NCBI GenBank assembly: GCA_035582835.1
Contig: JAYKAV010002942.1
Location: 209,230 to 273,229, forward strand
Direction of reading: 5' to 3'
Length of the DNA stretch: 64,000 bases
DNA from: Phoebastria nigripes
Taxonomy: Eukaryota; Chordata; Aves; Procellariiformes; Diomedeidae
The notes beneath the pieces are model-generated. The model did no database searches, was not told where the DNA came from, and worked only from the letters and a program-made list of their open reading frames with translations. Shown piece by piece: positions 12,106 through 23,959 of this stretch. Every line of letters starts with the position of its first letter. Positions within the stretch are counted from its first letter, which is position 1. The translations under genes and the position numbers were made by a program.

Positions 12106-13284
12106 TTATTAGTCTGTATTCTGATTGCTGCTTGGTAAAGAATAAAAGAGGATTCTTTAGTCATGGGAATGCAGAGATGTTTATTTCCACTTTGGGAGTA
12201 TAACATACTTTTAAAAAAATTCAGCTGTTTCCAGAGTTAGTTACTGAAGCACCTGGTATCCCACGCTCCACCCAAGATTATAAAAATATTTGAAACTGCA
12301 GGAAGGCAATACAGCTGTGCAAGCTTATATGAGGACTTGTTGATCTAATTAAGTTCAGAAAAAGCAGCCATACTAATAAATGTGTAGTTGCTTGAAAGAG
12401 AGAGATGCCATGCCATTTGCTAAAATAAAGTTTTCCCCCTTAATTATCTGGTATATAGTTAACATTATAGTCTCCCATCATTTCTCTGCCAGTGTGGTGT
12501 GACCAAATTCTGTTCTCTTTGAAACCATGTGTTAGATAATTGTTTTTTAAGGGTGAAAAAATGACACAGTAAGGAGAAATTCAGATGCAGCTCTTGCTGT
12601 TGATGTTTGTGGCAGTGCAACCTGGTTAAAAAAAAAAACAAGCCAAACAATTTTCTGCCTTTGTGAGTGATTCTCCTTGGCAATAAATGCAGTCTTTTGT
12701 ATGAAGACCCTTCTTGCCTTGATTTGCTAGACAGATATATAGTTACAGGAGAGAGCCCTGGCTGGAGGATACCATGCATATGGGGCAAAGAGCAGCAAAT
12801 GTTTCAGTGGATGGGATTCAATTCCCGGAAGGGCTGGATGCGTCACCTCCCGTTGGCCCAACTGGGGGAAACCTCCAGCAGTCATCCTGGGAACAGGAAA
12901 AGTGACACCATGCATCCTTGCTCACATTAAATAAGGGAGGTGCTAAAGTGATGTTCAACATTCAGGGATAAATGAGGGTATGGAAAATGGTATTGCGTAT
13001 AAAAACGGGTCTACCTCTGAAAGGCGAAACCGAAATCCAAAAGAAAAGCTGTTTGTTACAAATGAAGTTTTTCTGCAAAACCTTAGTGTGTGGGATAAAT
13101 AGGGAATTTTCAGCTTTCCCCAAACTCAATAATCCCAAACTATTTGGAAGAATTGCCACAAATCTATATGCGAAGCTGTTTGTAGTTTTCTTGGTTACAT
13201 ACCGTATGTGGCAAGTTTCTGATGTTTAAGTGTAATGACCATAAATCACTATATGATTAGTTAGCAGAACATATATTTGTATAG

Positions 13285-13289
13285 GGGTG
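13285..13289 (+). repeat. Target site duplication, left copy (GGGTG)
   Basis: GGGTG lies immediately before the LTR and is repeated immediately after it at 13873-13877. A perfect 5-bp duplication is the usual signature of ERVL-type integrases. Confidence 0.85.
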
Positions 13290-13538
13290 TGTCCTGGTTT
13301 CAGCTGGGATAGAGTTAATTTTCTTCCTAGTAGCTGGTATAGTGCTGTGTTTTGGATTTAGCATGAGAATAAGGTTGATAACACACTGATGTTTTAGTTG
13401 TTGCTAAGCAGTGTTTATACTAAATCAAGGACTTTTCAGTTTCCCATGCTTTGCCAGCGAGGAAGTACACAAGAAGCTGGGAGGGAGCGTAGCCAGGACA
13501 GCTGACCCAAACTGGCCAAAGGGATATTCCATACCATA

Positions 13539-13560
13539 TGACGTCATGCTCAGTATATAA
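13539..13560 (+). promoter_or_regulatory. LTR promoter: CRE (TGACGTCA) plus TATA box
   Basis: The perfect CREB/ATF palindrome TGACGTCA lies at 13539-13546 and TATATAA at 13554-13560, 7 bp further on, within the U3 part of the solo LTR. The same pair is found in the LTR at 58990-59512. The presence of both motifs is read directly; activity is inferred. Confidence 0.75.
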
Positions 13561-13669
13561 GCTGGGGGAAGTTGGGTGGGGGGCAGTGACCACTGCTTGG
13601 GGACTGGCTGGGCATTGGTCGGCAGGTGGTGAGCAATTGCATTATGCACCACTTGCTTTGTATATTCTT

Positions 13670-13715
13670 TTTATTATTATTACTATTACTACTACTACTA
13701 CTACTACCACTACTT
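13670..13715. repeat. TTA/CTA trinucleotide microsatellite inside LTR
   Basis: TTATTATTATTACTATTACT grades into ACTACTACTACTACTACCACTACT. The equivalent place in the 58990-59512 LTR holds a shorter ATT repeat, so the seed was present in the ancestral LTR and has expanded here. Confidence 0.9.
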
Positions 13716-13735
13716 CACTTTATTTTATTTCACTT

Positions 13736-13741
13736 ATTAAA
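13736..13741 (+). terminator. LTR polyadenylation signal ATTAAA
   Basis: ATTAAA lies about 175 bp downstream of the TATA box, in the position expected of the R-region polyadenylation signal. The same hexamer is conserved in the LTR at 58990-59512. Confidence 0.6.
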
Positions 13742-13872
13742 CCGTTCTTATCTCAACCCATGAGTTTTCTTACTTTTACTCTCCCGATTCTCTCCCCCAT
13801 CCCACCGAATGTGGGGGGAGTGAGCGAGTGGCTGTGTGGTGTTTAGTTGCTGGCTCGGGTTAAACCATGACA

Positions 13873-13877
13873 GGGTG
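13873..13877 (+). repeat. Target site duplication, right copy (GGGTG)
   Basis: Matches 13285-13289 exactly and fixes the right end of the LTR. Confidence 0.85.
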
Positions 13878-15689
13878 GTAAATCAGTACTAAATGCACAG
13901 CATGTGGAACAAAGATCACCAGTTCACTCACTGGTCTTTAGTTTTTCACTTGAAAATCAATCAATCATTTGGTTACATAACGCACTGATAGATGGGAAAT
14001 TTTTTTCACCTATTTGGTCTGCATCCTGTTTGATTTTGAAGTGTTCCTGGCTAAACTCACTGGCAGTGTTTTCACGTGGTAATAGTGTGTTTACATATTG
14101 TCAGGGGAGAACTCTGAAACTTGAGAAATCATCTAAGTGAGGTTTTAATATAAAAGCAGAGTGACAGAATTTTTGGAAACAGAAAACACCAATGACTGAA
14201 ACAATGGCAACAGTCAGGATATGCAAACAGAGAGGAAAGATGAGTTATCACCACCCTTTTGTTACATATTTTTGCTTACTAGAGATGTAGTTATACTTGA
14301 GATGTGCTGAATCCTATCTCATTTGGCTGGGTCATCAGTGAGGCTGATACTTCAGAAAGACAGTTCACCATAACTTCTGTGCTGGAAAGCATATGGCGTG
14401 GGTGAATATAAACCACTCTCCGGACTTAGGCATGATAAATGTGAGCATTGAGGACGCCACGGACAGATATTCTAAAACCTGTGTAATATCACTCCAACTC
14501 TTCACATGTTTCTTCTCTCTCTCTCTCTCTCCAGTGATATGAAACAAAAAGAAAGTTAAATGAATTTGTAACTATTTCATGCTCAAGTACACAAAAGCAT
14601 CCTTGCTAAAGGTGGTCTCCTCAGCTTGTTTGTCTCTATCAAAAGCTGCTGCAAGTTTGGTATAATCATTGCCTGGGATTCAGAAGCGTGTCGTCTTAGA
14701 ACCTGCGCCTGAAAACACGGNTGCTCAATTTCATGTGTGAAACTGTACTTTTCAGGACTGGGTCTGCAAACTTTGCTAAAAGTAGGTATAAATGTGTCTG
14801 AATGGGTTGGGAGAGCATTTTGTTAGGGAATCAGTTGATGATCAGTTTATACAGTGACATACAACACCTTGAAATGAATATAGTACTAGGATATGAGATA
14901 TGAGAAGTGCAAATATGGTATCAAGAGAANTCTTCTAACTTTTCATATTACAAGGGGAAAAAAAGAAAACATAAGCATATGCTTTTATATGAGATGCTTT
15001 GCTAAATATGGTAACGGATCATGGCCTTAAAGTAGTAAAAAATTATAAATACACATTTTATCATGTAAACTCAGTACTGTTTAATGACAGGATGACCAAA
15101 TCTATAGATAAAGTGAATGAAAGATGAAATGTAATTGGATTTTAGTAAGTATTAGATAATATTTCAAAGTCAGTTCAAACCAGCTGTGGTATGAACACCA
15201 TCATGCGGATCAAAATCTGGCTAGCTGGTGATAGAAAGGCTGTAAAAAGAACAATATGTTAAATGGGAAAAGATATCTAGTTGGGTGATGGCAGGGTTAG
15301 CTCCTCAGTTCTAAATTTCCTGGCCCGGAAAGCAGTGAATAACATCCTTATGAAATTTACAGCCATCAGGGAGATGTTTTAGAGAGCAGTGAAGACATGA
15401 AGAAAAGGGGCCTAGAAACAGAAATGAGAATTGCTAAATAAAAGATCATCTGCACACCCACAAAGGGGCACAGAGAGGCAACGGCAGGAGGGGGAGCCCA
15501 AATAATATCCTGCCCTGGCTCCTCCCAGGCCCACAGCAGGCACCAGCAGCCCTGATATCACCAGCCCCTCTCTAGATACCCAGAGCAGNACAGGGGCAAA
15601 GGCAGGTGGGAACCCAAGCTGCAGGCACAGAGGGGACACCCTGTCNAGTCCTCCCTGGGCTGTCCCAGGAGAGCCTCAGCCCCCGTGTC
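13878..15689. other. Unassigned non-coding DNA
   Basis: No gene is seen. AT-rich sequence with a CT microsatellite at 14514-14531. From about 15460 the sequence becomes GC-rich and continues into the LTR-like repeat, whose left edge may lie within this interval. Confidence 0.5.
14514..14531. repeat. (CT)9 microsatellite
   Basis: Nine CT units, followed by CCAG. The CT tract plus CAG mimics a splice acceptor, but no open exon with a donor follows. Confidence 0.9.
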
Positions 15690-16030
15690 CAGGTGNGACA
15701 CCCATCAGGATGAGTCAATGCCAGGGTACTTTTGGGATGGAGGGGGATTACTGCCTTGGGGCATGGGACACGTTGGGGCATGCTGGGGAAAAGCATTTCA
15801 GGATCGCACAGAACTTGTTATGGGACGTTTAGGGGAGGAACTAGGGAGGGATTTAGGTGATTTGGGGAGGAACAAGTGTGGGAAAATAAGAGGGATAAGA
15901 GGATAAACAGGACCGGTCCATGTAAACAGTATGCTTGTCTGGCCATGCCCTGTGCCTGATCAGTGCAGCCTGTCCTGCCTGCTTTCTAAACTGCTTTCTA
16001 ACCTTTTCCTGTGTGAGGGACTCTCCATCT

Positions 16031-16096
16031 GTGTGTGTGTGTGTGCGCGCGCGCATCTGTGCGTGCATATATATGTGTGTGTGTGTATATATATAT
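16031..16096. repeat. Compound GT/GC/AT microsatellite
   Basis: GTGTGTGTGTGTGTGCGCGC continues into GCGCATCTGTGCGTGC, ATATATAT, GTGTGTGTGTGT and ATATATATAT. Alternating purine-pyrimidine throughout most of 66 bp is favourable to Z-DNA. Confidence 0.93.
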
Positions 16097-16110
16097 TTTC
16101 TCACTCGCAG

Positions 16111-16173
16111 ACCTNCATCCTGCTCAGCCAGAGAGGGGAGCAGGATGAGGCCATTGGTTTTGTCTGTGTTCAG
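16111..16173 (+). other. 63-bp exon-like segment bounded by splice consensus
   Basis: The segment is preceded by TTTTCTCACTCGCAG, a pyrimidine-rich acceptor, and followed by GTGAGTG, a strong donor. Its length is a multiple of three and it is open in at least two frames; in the phase-0 frame it would encode about 21 residues ending ...DEAIGFVCVQ. It lies inside the probable LTR-type repeat, so it may be only a repeat-borne cryptic exon. No flanking exon is recognised within the window. Confidence 0.2.
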
Positions 16174-16360
16174 GTGAGTGCTCTATGTGTCTGTCTGATC
16201 TGTGTCCAGCCATGTACACGTGCACAGATGTGCTCTGTGTAAACATGCCTACTGGCAATACATTTTCATCCTTGCTACTGGTTGGAACTGGGGGCATTGA
16301 TGTGCACCAGCCTGGCCTTTCTCAGGCTGTCACATACGGCCCAATATTTTGTCCCCTAAC

Positions 16361-19300
16361 AAGAATGACAGAAGAAGAAATGACACTGCTAAAAATACCT
16401 AGAATTATCTGTATGGACGAACTTCTCCTGAAACACATTTGAATCTGAAAGGAGATGTGGCCTTGTAAAAGAGGGTATTAGCAAGCAGAAGAGTTCTGCT
16501 CCAAATTTCCAGCCTGACCTTTGGTTGAATCTTAACATATGATTTACAGTGATAAAGAGTATCTGATGATGAACTTGCAAAGATTAATTGGGTTTTGAAG
16601 CATGTAGCTTTGATAGTGGGGTTGATGAAGCCGTAGCATCAAGATCAGATTTAGTAAGAGAGACTGGGAGCTGTACCTTCTTGCAACGTGCTGTTACCAT
16701 CGGCCAAGGTAGCTGCCTTTCCAGGCCATGTGAGGACCACTGCCTTTCTTCAGCATACTGCAGGTGTATCTAGCTCCCCACAGCCCATTGCCACTCATGG
16801 CCCATTTATTCATATTCTTAGTAGGGTCAATCCACGTGCGACGAATTGCGGGTTAATACATCTCACTGCGAGCTGTACCTCCCTGGGTGGTGTGAATCTG
16901 CCTTATGCATTTCTACACTGCACTGCAGTTGCAATAGTAGTAGGAGGACATATGTTATCTGTTTTCCACTTTTAAAGATGGTTATGATGGTAATTCTTTT
17001 TGTATTCTCTAGAAAAACATGAAGGGAGGTCACTACTTCATCTAACATGAATGATCACAGCGTTGAGCCTGAAATTTAAACCAAGTGTCTCAGGTGGGAG
17101 GTAGCAGCCCCTGAGTGACTGTTGGCTGCAATGGGGAAAAGCTGATTAGTTTTGTCTGGGTACCTCACTTTTGACTGCTGGTTATGTGAGGTGACAAAAT
17201 GTACACAAAAGACTTGCCAGCATGCTTCTCCAGAGCTGGATTCAGATCACCTCTGTTAGGTGTCGAAGAGATTGTTGTCTGATTTAAGATAGTTCCCTGA
17301 GGCTATTCCTGTAGGCAACAGAGTGATGCAGGCACCTTCAGGGATTGATTCCTCCTGTCTGAGGTACAGCAGATGAATCACCTTCTGGAGGTGCCTGTTT
17401 CTTTCTTTTGACTCTAGAGGCAGTCCAGCCTAGCTTTGGGTGGGTGTCTAAGGCACAGATGACTCCAGCTGGGAGCAGGAATCCCACCCACAGCATTCAG
17501 CACAATGTGGCTCTGCTCCTAGTTAGCCCTTCAGAGCATCACCGTAATAGAAATCACTGCACGCAAAACCACGACATTGAAATGCATGCTGTATGTTTAT
17601 TAAGCATTTGATTTCTCTGGGGCTTTCTATAGCGCTCATCACTCAAGAAGCTGGGTTTTTCAGAGTTAATGACTTTATTTTTATTACAAGCTGGCTAATG
17701 AACCAGATCATCTGTAAATGGGAAACAGCTACAGAGGTTGAGATGGAAATGTCTGTGATTTTGAGTGGCCAATCAGAGGTGGATAGTACCACTCTCTCTG
17801 CTTGATCTTCCAGTGTCCTTGCTTGCAGGTTTTGCTCTCTGATACTTCCACAGCAAACATTTTTCCTCCGGATGCCTTTGCATCATGGAGTTAGCATTTG
17901 CTTGTGCTCTACTTAGACCCAGCTAGGGGACCAATGAAAATATATAGAAATCTGGCTCTCAGATGAGGCGCCTGGACCAAACCTAGAGCAGCTCAAAATT
18001 GCAGTTTTGTGCCTCATTGTGCAGAGTCTTCAGATGTTTTAGCTGCAAAAGTCAAATGGTTTCTATTGAACATGCACGAACTGTACTTTTGAAGGGTCTG
18101 TAACTTGGCTGAATTTGTTCAGATTTTCGCTGGGTAGGAAAAACAGACAGACAAGCTGTCCTGTCAGTGCCAGCTATGAAATGTGTGCTCTGAAGTTCAG
18201 GATTTTGAAGAAAAAGTTGCCAGGATTTACCAGGACCAAGTGTTACTTGTTTCTCTCCTTGGCCCAGTAAAGACTGAGAGGGATAAATCCTAAAGCCATA
18301 CCACCCAGCATGTAAAATTTGAACCTCAAATTGTGATAGTTTGGCAAAGCCGTAAAGTGAAATGCAGGCTGCAGAACGTGAAGTGCTGTAGGCTGGCAGC
18401 AGGCTGGGCTTCCAGCTTCCAGCCTGCTGACATAATTTCATTACACACTTCTAAGTTATTTTCTTGTATTTGCTGTACTGTACTACACTTATGCGCCTTT
18501 ATGCCGGGAATGTATTTACTTATATATAGCTTTCCATGAAAAAGTGATTTATCTGCATATACATGCAATGCAGACAGATGGAATATATTCTAGTCTATGT
18601 AGTACCAACAAAGATATGCTCTTGTTTTCCCTTTATATTTAACTTAAAGTACTTTTTGAATGCCACCATCTGCATAGCAGTATGCCACAGCAAAACCCAC
18701 TGGCCCTAAAAACAAAACCTCTGAAGCAAAACCATTCTACTTACCCCCCCTTTTTTCAAGTGCCCAAGGAAATAAAGAAACTAATAGGTGTCATAAGGCA
18801 TTTTTGTGTTATTTTAGATAAGCATAGTTGTGAATTCTAAAGCTGCAAATTCCTTACATCCACCCCTGTTAATTAATAAAATTGCTTAAATATAAGTTAG
18901 GCATCCATGTAAATGTTTTCTTAGTAAGTTTAAGGATGGGCCCAAGAGCGTGACTGGAGAGCAGTCCTTCCCCACACGCTTCACAAGCTCCAGCTCACAC
19001 TCACCGCCTGACCTTTGCTGCGGAGATGTGTGGGCTGGGGACAGCTTTACAGTGCCCATATTCTATTCAGTTCAAAGGAGATGGATTTAATTACAAGTGC
19101 TATAATTTGAAAAGATTTTGTATTTCAGAAAAGCTTTTAAAAATCCTTGCTGGCAAACTAAATAAATGATCCTTTATTGCATTTCTTCATCTTTGCGTGG
19201 CTGCAGGGAGTTTAACAAGGACCTCTGCTGTTCGTTTAATTTATTACACCACCTTACACTTTACATTCCTGTAAGTTCTCTTTTTATGAGTTCTCGTTTT

Positions 19301-22300
19301 GTTGGTCTTTCACAACGTTTTTTTCATGCCCCTTGTGTGCTTACATGCACCAATTATATGTCACGTAAAAATCGTAAATCCTCCAATACCAGCTGGTGTA
19401 GTTAATAAACTTGTAACTTTACCCTTGTTGAACTATGTCAAATCCCTGTAACATCTGGCATGTTTTAATTTCTATGCTATCAAGGGTTGAATTTTCATTT
19501 AAGAGCTCCCAGATACGGACCTGTCAAGAATTCGTTTGCACTACAGCTTCTTTAAGCTCCTTAAACTGCATCTGTAAGTGTGAAGATTTTCAATTGACAA
19601 CTGCTTAATATTTATGGAATTTTTTTTGTTTGCTTCATTTGTGTTAAGGATTTTTTTCCTTTTTTATTTTCTGTCTCGTTTTCTGATCTGGTGAGTAGCC
19701 CAACCAAATGAATAATGGATTGCCATTTCTCCCTGCTGTGCTGGTCTTTCTGCCTGTGCTACTGGCTCCGTACCTACACCCCCTCCTTGGAAGAGGAGGT
19801 GGGCAGCTTTGGACAGGGGGAATGTGTAAGTGAGAGCGGTTAGGTTAGGAGTACAGTTTTGTCTCTCCTGCTCTGTCATGTGAGATTTTTGTAGCATGCC
19901 TATTCTTAATATTTTTTAATAACACTGAATTTATGCCCTTTGATACTCAACAGTGCTCTCCTTAGTACAACTGGATTTCAGTATTTCTTTCCCACCGTTT
20001 GTACTGGGCTGGGCACACAGGTCAGAATAAACCTTCCAGAGGTTTTGCTTGTATCACATTTGGCCTCAAACTCCTGCCCTCCCACCTGCTTCCTTATTTT
20101 TTAAACAAAAGGTAGTAGTCTGGTTGAGGAAGGTTTGCTGGAGTGTGTCAAAGGGTTAATACGTTCCTCTCTCACTGCAGTTTAATGGATCATCCGTGTC
20201 TTCCATATTAGCTCATCTGAGACTACGCCAAATGATATATGATCTGTGTAGGCACTTTCAGGCAAACCATACCATTAGCAACGCTTCCACAGCATCCCCT
20301 CATCTGTGTGAAAAAACGCTTTGAAAAGACAGGCTAAAGCATGTTGCTGGTTTCACGAAAGGGATGAATAAGGGGAGAGAGAAACAAAACAGAGCGATAC
20401 GCAGCTGGGGCCTCACTGTCACCATCTCTTCTCCTTGGTTCAAGGTTATGGGTCTGCACACCAGTTCAGATTTAAAGTCTATCACATATCCTTCTCTCTT
20501 GGCTAGAAAGCTACAATGGTATTAAGATGGAAAGAAATCGCTCTGCTTGGGGGAGTCAGTGGAAACCCTTTGCTAGGAATGGGTATGGCTCTAAATATGC
20601 TCGTAATGTAATAAAGCAATAGGTCCAGCAACATGGTGGAAAGAGCCCTGAAGGCAGCTGTTAGTCTGCGCAGACTGGAAGACCTGCTGAAAATAAGCTA
20701 GTGTGTAGCTTTGTGAAAGACCCAGCCAGAGACTGGCAGCTGGAGAGATGCTCAGCTTCTTGGAAGCATCCCTTCTGGGCAGAATGAGGGAGGGTTTTCA
20801 GCATGTGCATGATTTACCATCTGCAGTGTAACTCACACCAAAGCACAGCATTACTGGGGGGAGAGGGGCTTGACGACAATTTCCTCTGTCTGGGGTTCCT
20901 AAGCAGAAGGTTGTGTGGTGTGGCACATGTAAAGTCAACATGAAACTTTGAGAGAGTGCNAGAGTTACAGGTCGTGCAACACAAGCACATCAACCTGCTT
21001 TGTGGGAGCGACTGTGCAGCACCATCCAGAAAATTCAGTACTTTGTGGCCGCTATACACATACCTTAAACCACCTGATATTTCTGGATGACCAACGGCCC
21101 AGCCTAAGCTGTGCATGCCTGGAGCTGCAGGTTGTCAAGAAATCCCAGGCCCCGGTATGCATCTCCTCTGACCTTGCTGAAGGAGATCTGGGCATGTGGT
21201 AATCTCTACAGAGGTCAGGCGTGTGCTCCCANGAGGCGCTCTCTCAGGGCAATAACCCTCTCTTGCTCTAGTTCAGAGCAAAGGCTGTGTCTGCATTGCC
21301 CTATGAGCTGGATTAGGTTATTTCCCCCTCCACAAACTCTGAAGGAAGGACACTGTGGTCTACCAATATAGTTGCTTACTAAAATACCTGTAAGTAGGTA
21401 CTATACATTAACAGCATCTTTCATTTGTTTTATATGGTACAACGAAACACTGCCTTTTTCCTGACTCTCCTGCTTTGGGAATGGCAGTGGACCTGGAGTG
21501 GGTTATTTATGAGGCTGAACTCCCCCTGCTGACTTACACATGGATGTCTCAGCTGTACGAAGGACCTAGAAATGGGACTCTTGTGAAAAGGGAGGGAAAG
21601 GGAATAAAACCACTCACTGTTTCTAACTGGAATTTGAATTTAGGAAAAGAAGTTCTTTCTCCATGCTGAAGCGTTAGCACACCAGGGATAAGTGGTCATG
21701 TAGCTACTAGAGCTAACCAATAACAACAGTGCAAAACAGTTGCTATTCCACAAGGAAATCTCTCAATTGGTTAGCTGACTTTGTATTTTACATCAGTCAT
21801 GTAACTTTTCAGACTTTAAAATAAACTTACATTACATAATTCCTAAAGCAAATGGCATAATTTTGTTCTAATGTGTTTAATTAACTTATTACCATTAATT
21901 AACACTGTGGAAATCACTANTATGATTCAGAATTTGCTACTCTCTTTCTCCATGTTTTTCTTCTTGTCTGCACACACTGAAGTCAGAACTAGGAAAAGAA
22001 CATGGACCTCCTAAACGTACGAGCTCGACACAGTTGTATTTGGTGTCTTTACGACCCTCAGACCACGCATCGCTCTTAGAGGTGATGAACACTCAGGAGA
22101 CTGTTAATGAGCTATGAAACCTTGTACATTCAGCTTATCAATCTAAAGCCACTCAGGCTGACAATGGCTGAACAGTCTGTATATGACTTGTAGAGGGATT
22201 TACATGTGTGATTGTGCAGGCTGGACTACCGTTTCCACCTACTTTGATGGTTCCTCAGTTTTCTGCTAAGGTAGGGAGGCAGAGCAGTGAGAGGACCATT

Positions 22301-23959
22301 GCCCTTTCTGTGTTTGTCCTGTGGACAAAGCATAAACATTAATTCCCTTGTTTCAATCAAGATCCCTGCTATACTTTTTACTTCACATTAACAACTAGTG
22401 CTTTAAAAGTCTGCAGCACTAGTATAGTGTGGGTTTGCAGATGGGAGGAGAGCCTCTTCTCTACTCGCATGGGCACCCTGGCGTGGTGCACGCTTCTGTT
22501 TCGCTGGTGCCGCTGGGCTCAGAAAAATGCCCTCTGTTTCGGCAGACGCACATTTCACGCTCAGCCCCCCCTTACATACAAGTAGTTTATAGTCACAGGG
22601 AGGGTCATTCTTTCTGGTGTGTGCTCATCAGACATGTGAGGTTCATGTACAACCAAATGGTACAACATCTCTATTGCCTTTTGTCAGGGGAAGCCAAATG
22701 TTACCATGTCATCATGACTTACAACGCGTCAGCTCCGCATCAGCATCATTTTAAGTTCACTGATTAATTTATATTATGGTTTTATCTTTTGGTGTGTATT
22801 CATGTACACATAAGCAGTAGTGGAATTGCAATGTGGCTCTGACTCTGTGCAATACTATACTTCACCAAACCTTCAGCTGGTACCAGTGTATTACAAATCA
22901 AGTACAGCATTATCTGTATCAACTGGATAAATATATCAGTTTATGCCTATAATCTTTCATGAAGCTTGTATGACACTCTTTGTTTTTGGGGCATAAAAGA
23001 CTATTTGGTGTAACATTTGAGGAATGGGAGAAAGCTGTATCAAGGCATTATTTTACAAGCAAATGATGCTTTGGCTTATGCCTTGGTAACTGCATGGTAT
23101 TGTTTAATTTTCTAATTGTTGAATTCTCTATCTCCAAGTAAATGTTACCTTAAGTTCTTGCTAAATTAATTAAGCTTTTGTTTGCCTATATGAAGGAAGT
23201 TCCTATCTAAATAGTTCTAGCTTATTTGGGGACTCTGTCAAAAGGAAGAGAAAATTACACAGTGAAAATACTTTTCCCTGTACNGGTTACTGAGCTTCAG
23301 CATACCTTTAAACTTTTTCAAATTGTGGCAGTTCCAGAAAGTAGCCAGTCTTGATTTGAAGATGTGAAAAGATGGAGAGTCTTTCCTAAAAACATTTTGT
23401 ATCTAACTGAAAATCTTATCATCTAACTCCAGTTATTAATTCTTGTCATTCCTTCCTTTCTGTTGGTTCNTAGGGACCTTCAATATGCTATTTGTCATTG
23501 TGAAAGTGCTTGCTGTGACCAAGCCAGCTCAGTCCTCTGGGGCAATTTTGTTAGCTCCATAGATTCAGCATCTTAGGTTTCTTACTAGAAAGGATTTTTT
23601 AGTTCTTAGATTATTCTATTCGTTTTTCATTTTTAGCCCTCTCCATTTTCCTCCATCCTTCGTAAAATATGGATACCAGCATTATGTGCAATATTTCTGT
23701 ACATGCTGTGTGCAAATGTAAAATCACTTACTACACCATTCACTGATTTCTTTACACAAAGGGATCACAGGGATCACAAGAATCACACCCATCCTTTTTT
23801 GCTGGCCTCATACTGAGAATTCATGTTCTGTTTCTTTTCACAGTTTGGTCTTGAAAAATTTGTAACAGCTTGACAGTTATCCCCCTATTGCCTCAAAAAC
23901 ATTGTTTATCTTTTCCATTTAAGAAGTCAGCTATTCTACAATTTTTTTTTTGGGTGTCC
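16361..23959. other. Unassigned non-coding DNA
   Basis: No gene is recognised in 7.6 kb. Open frames up to 129 codons (18052-18441, minus; 22429-22767, plus) lack family motifs and lie next to or across frames on the other strand. AT-rich stretches occur around 18800-18900 and 21770-21900. A run of poly-pyrimidine and T-rich DNA lies at 19610-19680. The interval 22440-22560 is mildly CpG-richer than its neighbours. No retroelement is identified with confidence. Confidence 0.5.
21873..21905. repeat. Small AT-rich inverted repeat
   Basis: GTGTTTAATTAA (21873-21884) is nearly the reverse complement of TTAATTAACAC (21895-21905), with a 10-bp loop. It contains two TTAATTAA cores, which are homeodomain-type sites. 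It could also be chance in AT-rich DNA. Confidence 0.4.

Larger units (their letters stand above)
8501..13284. other. Unassigned non-coding DNA
   Basis: No gene is seen in 4.8 kb. Open frames up to 119 codons (10494-10853, minus) and 109 codons (10310-10639, minus) overlap each other in different frames and have no family signature. The subregion 10550-11180 is more GC-rich, with a CpG-dense core listed separately. A short GAAACTGAGGCCCAGATAG stretch near 8757-8775 resembles part of a MIR SINE but is too short to call. Confidence 0.55.
13290..13872 (+). mobile_element. Solo LTR of an ERVL-like endogenous retrovirus
   Basis: This 583-bp element starts TGTCCTGGTTTCAGCTGGG and ends GGTTAAACCATGACA, giving the canonical TG...CA termini. 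Perfect GGGTG duplications lie on both sides, so the ends are exact. It has a U3-like promoter with a CRE and TATA box (listed separately), a TTA/CTA microsatellite near the R/U5 region and an ATTAAA polyadenylation signal. There is no internal gag-pol-env sequence on either side, so it arose by recombination between the two LTRs of a former provirus. The copies at 58990-59512 (plus) and 44287-45690 (minus) share its 5' block. The ERVL assignment rests on the 5-bp duplication and termini; the exact family name is not known to me. Confidence 0.92.
15690..16360 (+). mobile_element. Probable decayed LTR-type repeat
   Basis: The composition changes sharply from the surrounding AT-rich DNA to a purine-rich stretch (GGGACGTTTAGGGGAGGAACTAGGGAGGGATTTAGG, 15821-15856). 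This is followed by TGTCTGGCCATGCCCTGTGCCTGATC near 15935-15960, CTGCTTTCTAAACTGCTTTCTAACC near 15977-16001 and a GT-rich microsatellite. I recall this order of blocks from retrovirus-like interspersed repeats in bird genomes, with the TTCTAAAC block near an R/U5 border. I could not define TG...CA ends or a target duplication, so the boundaries are loose and the class is tentative. Confidence 0.35.

Noticed and set aside
14500..14535. Splice acceptor (CT tract plus CAG)
   Set aside because: It is a CT microsatellite, and no exon with a donor follows.
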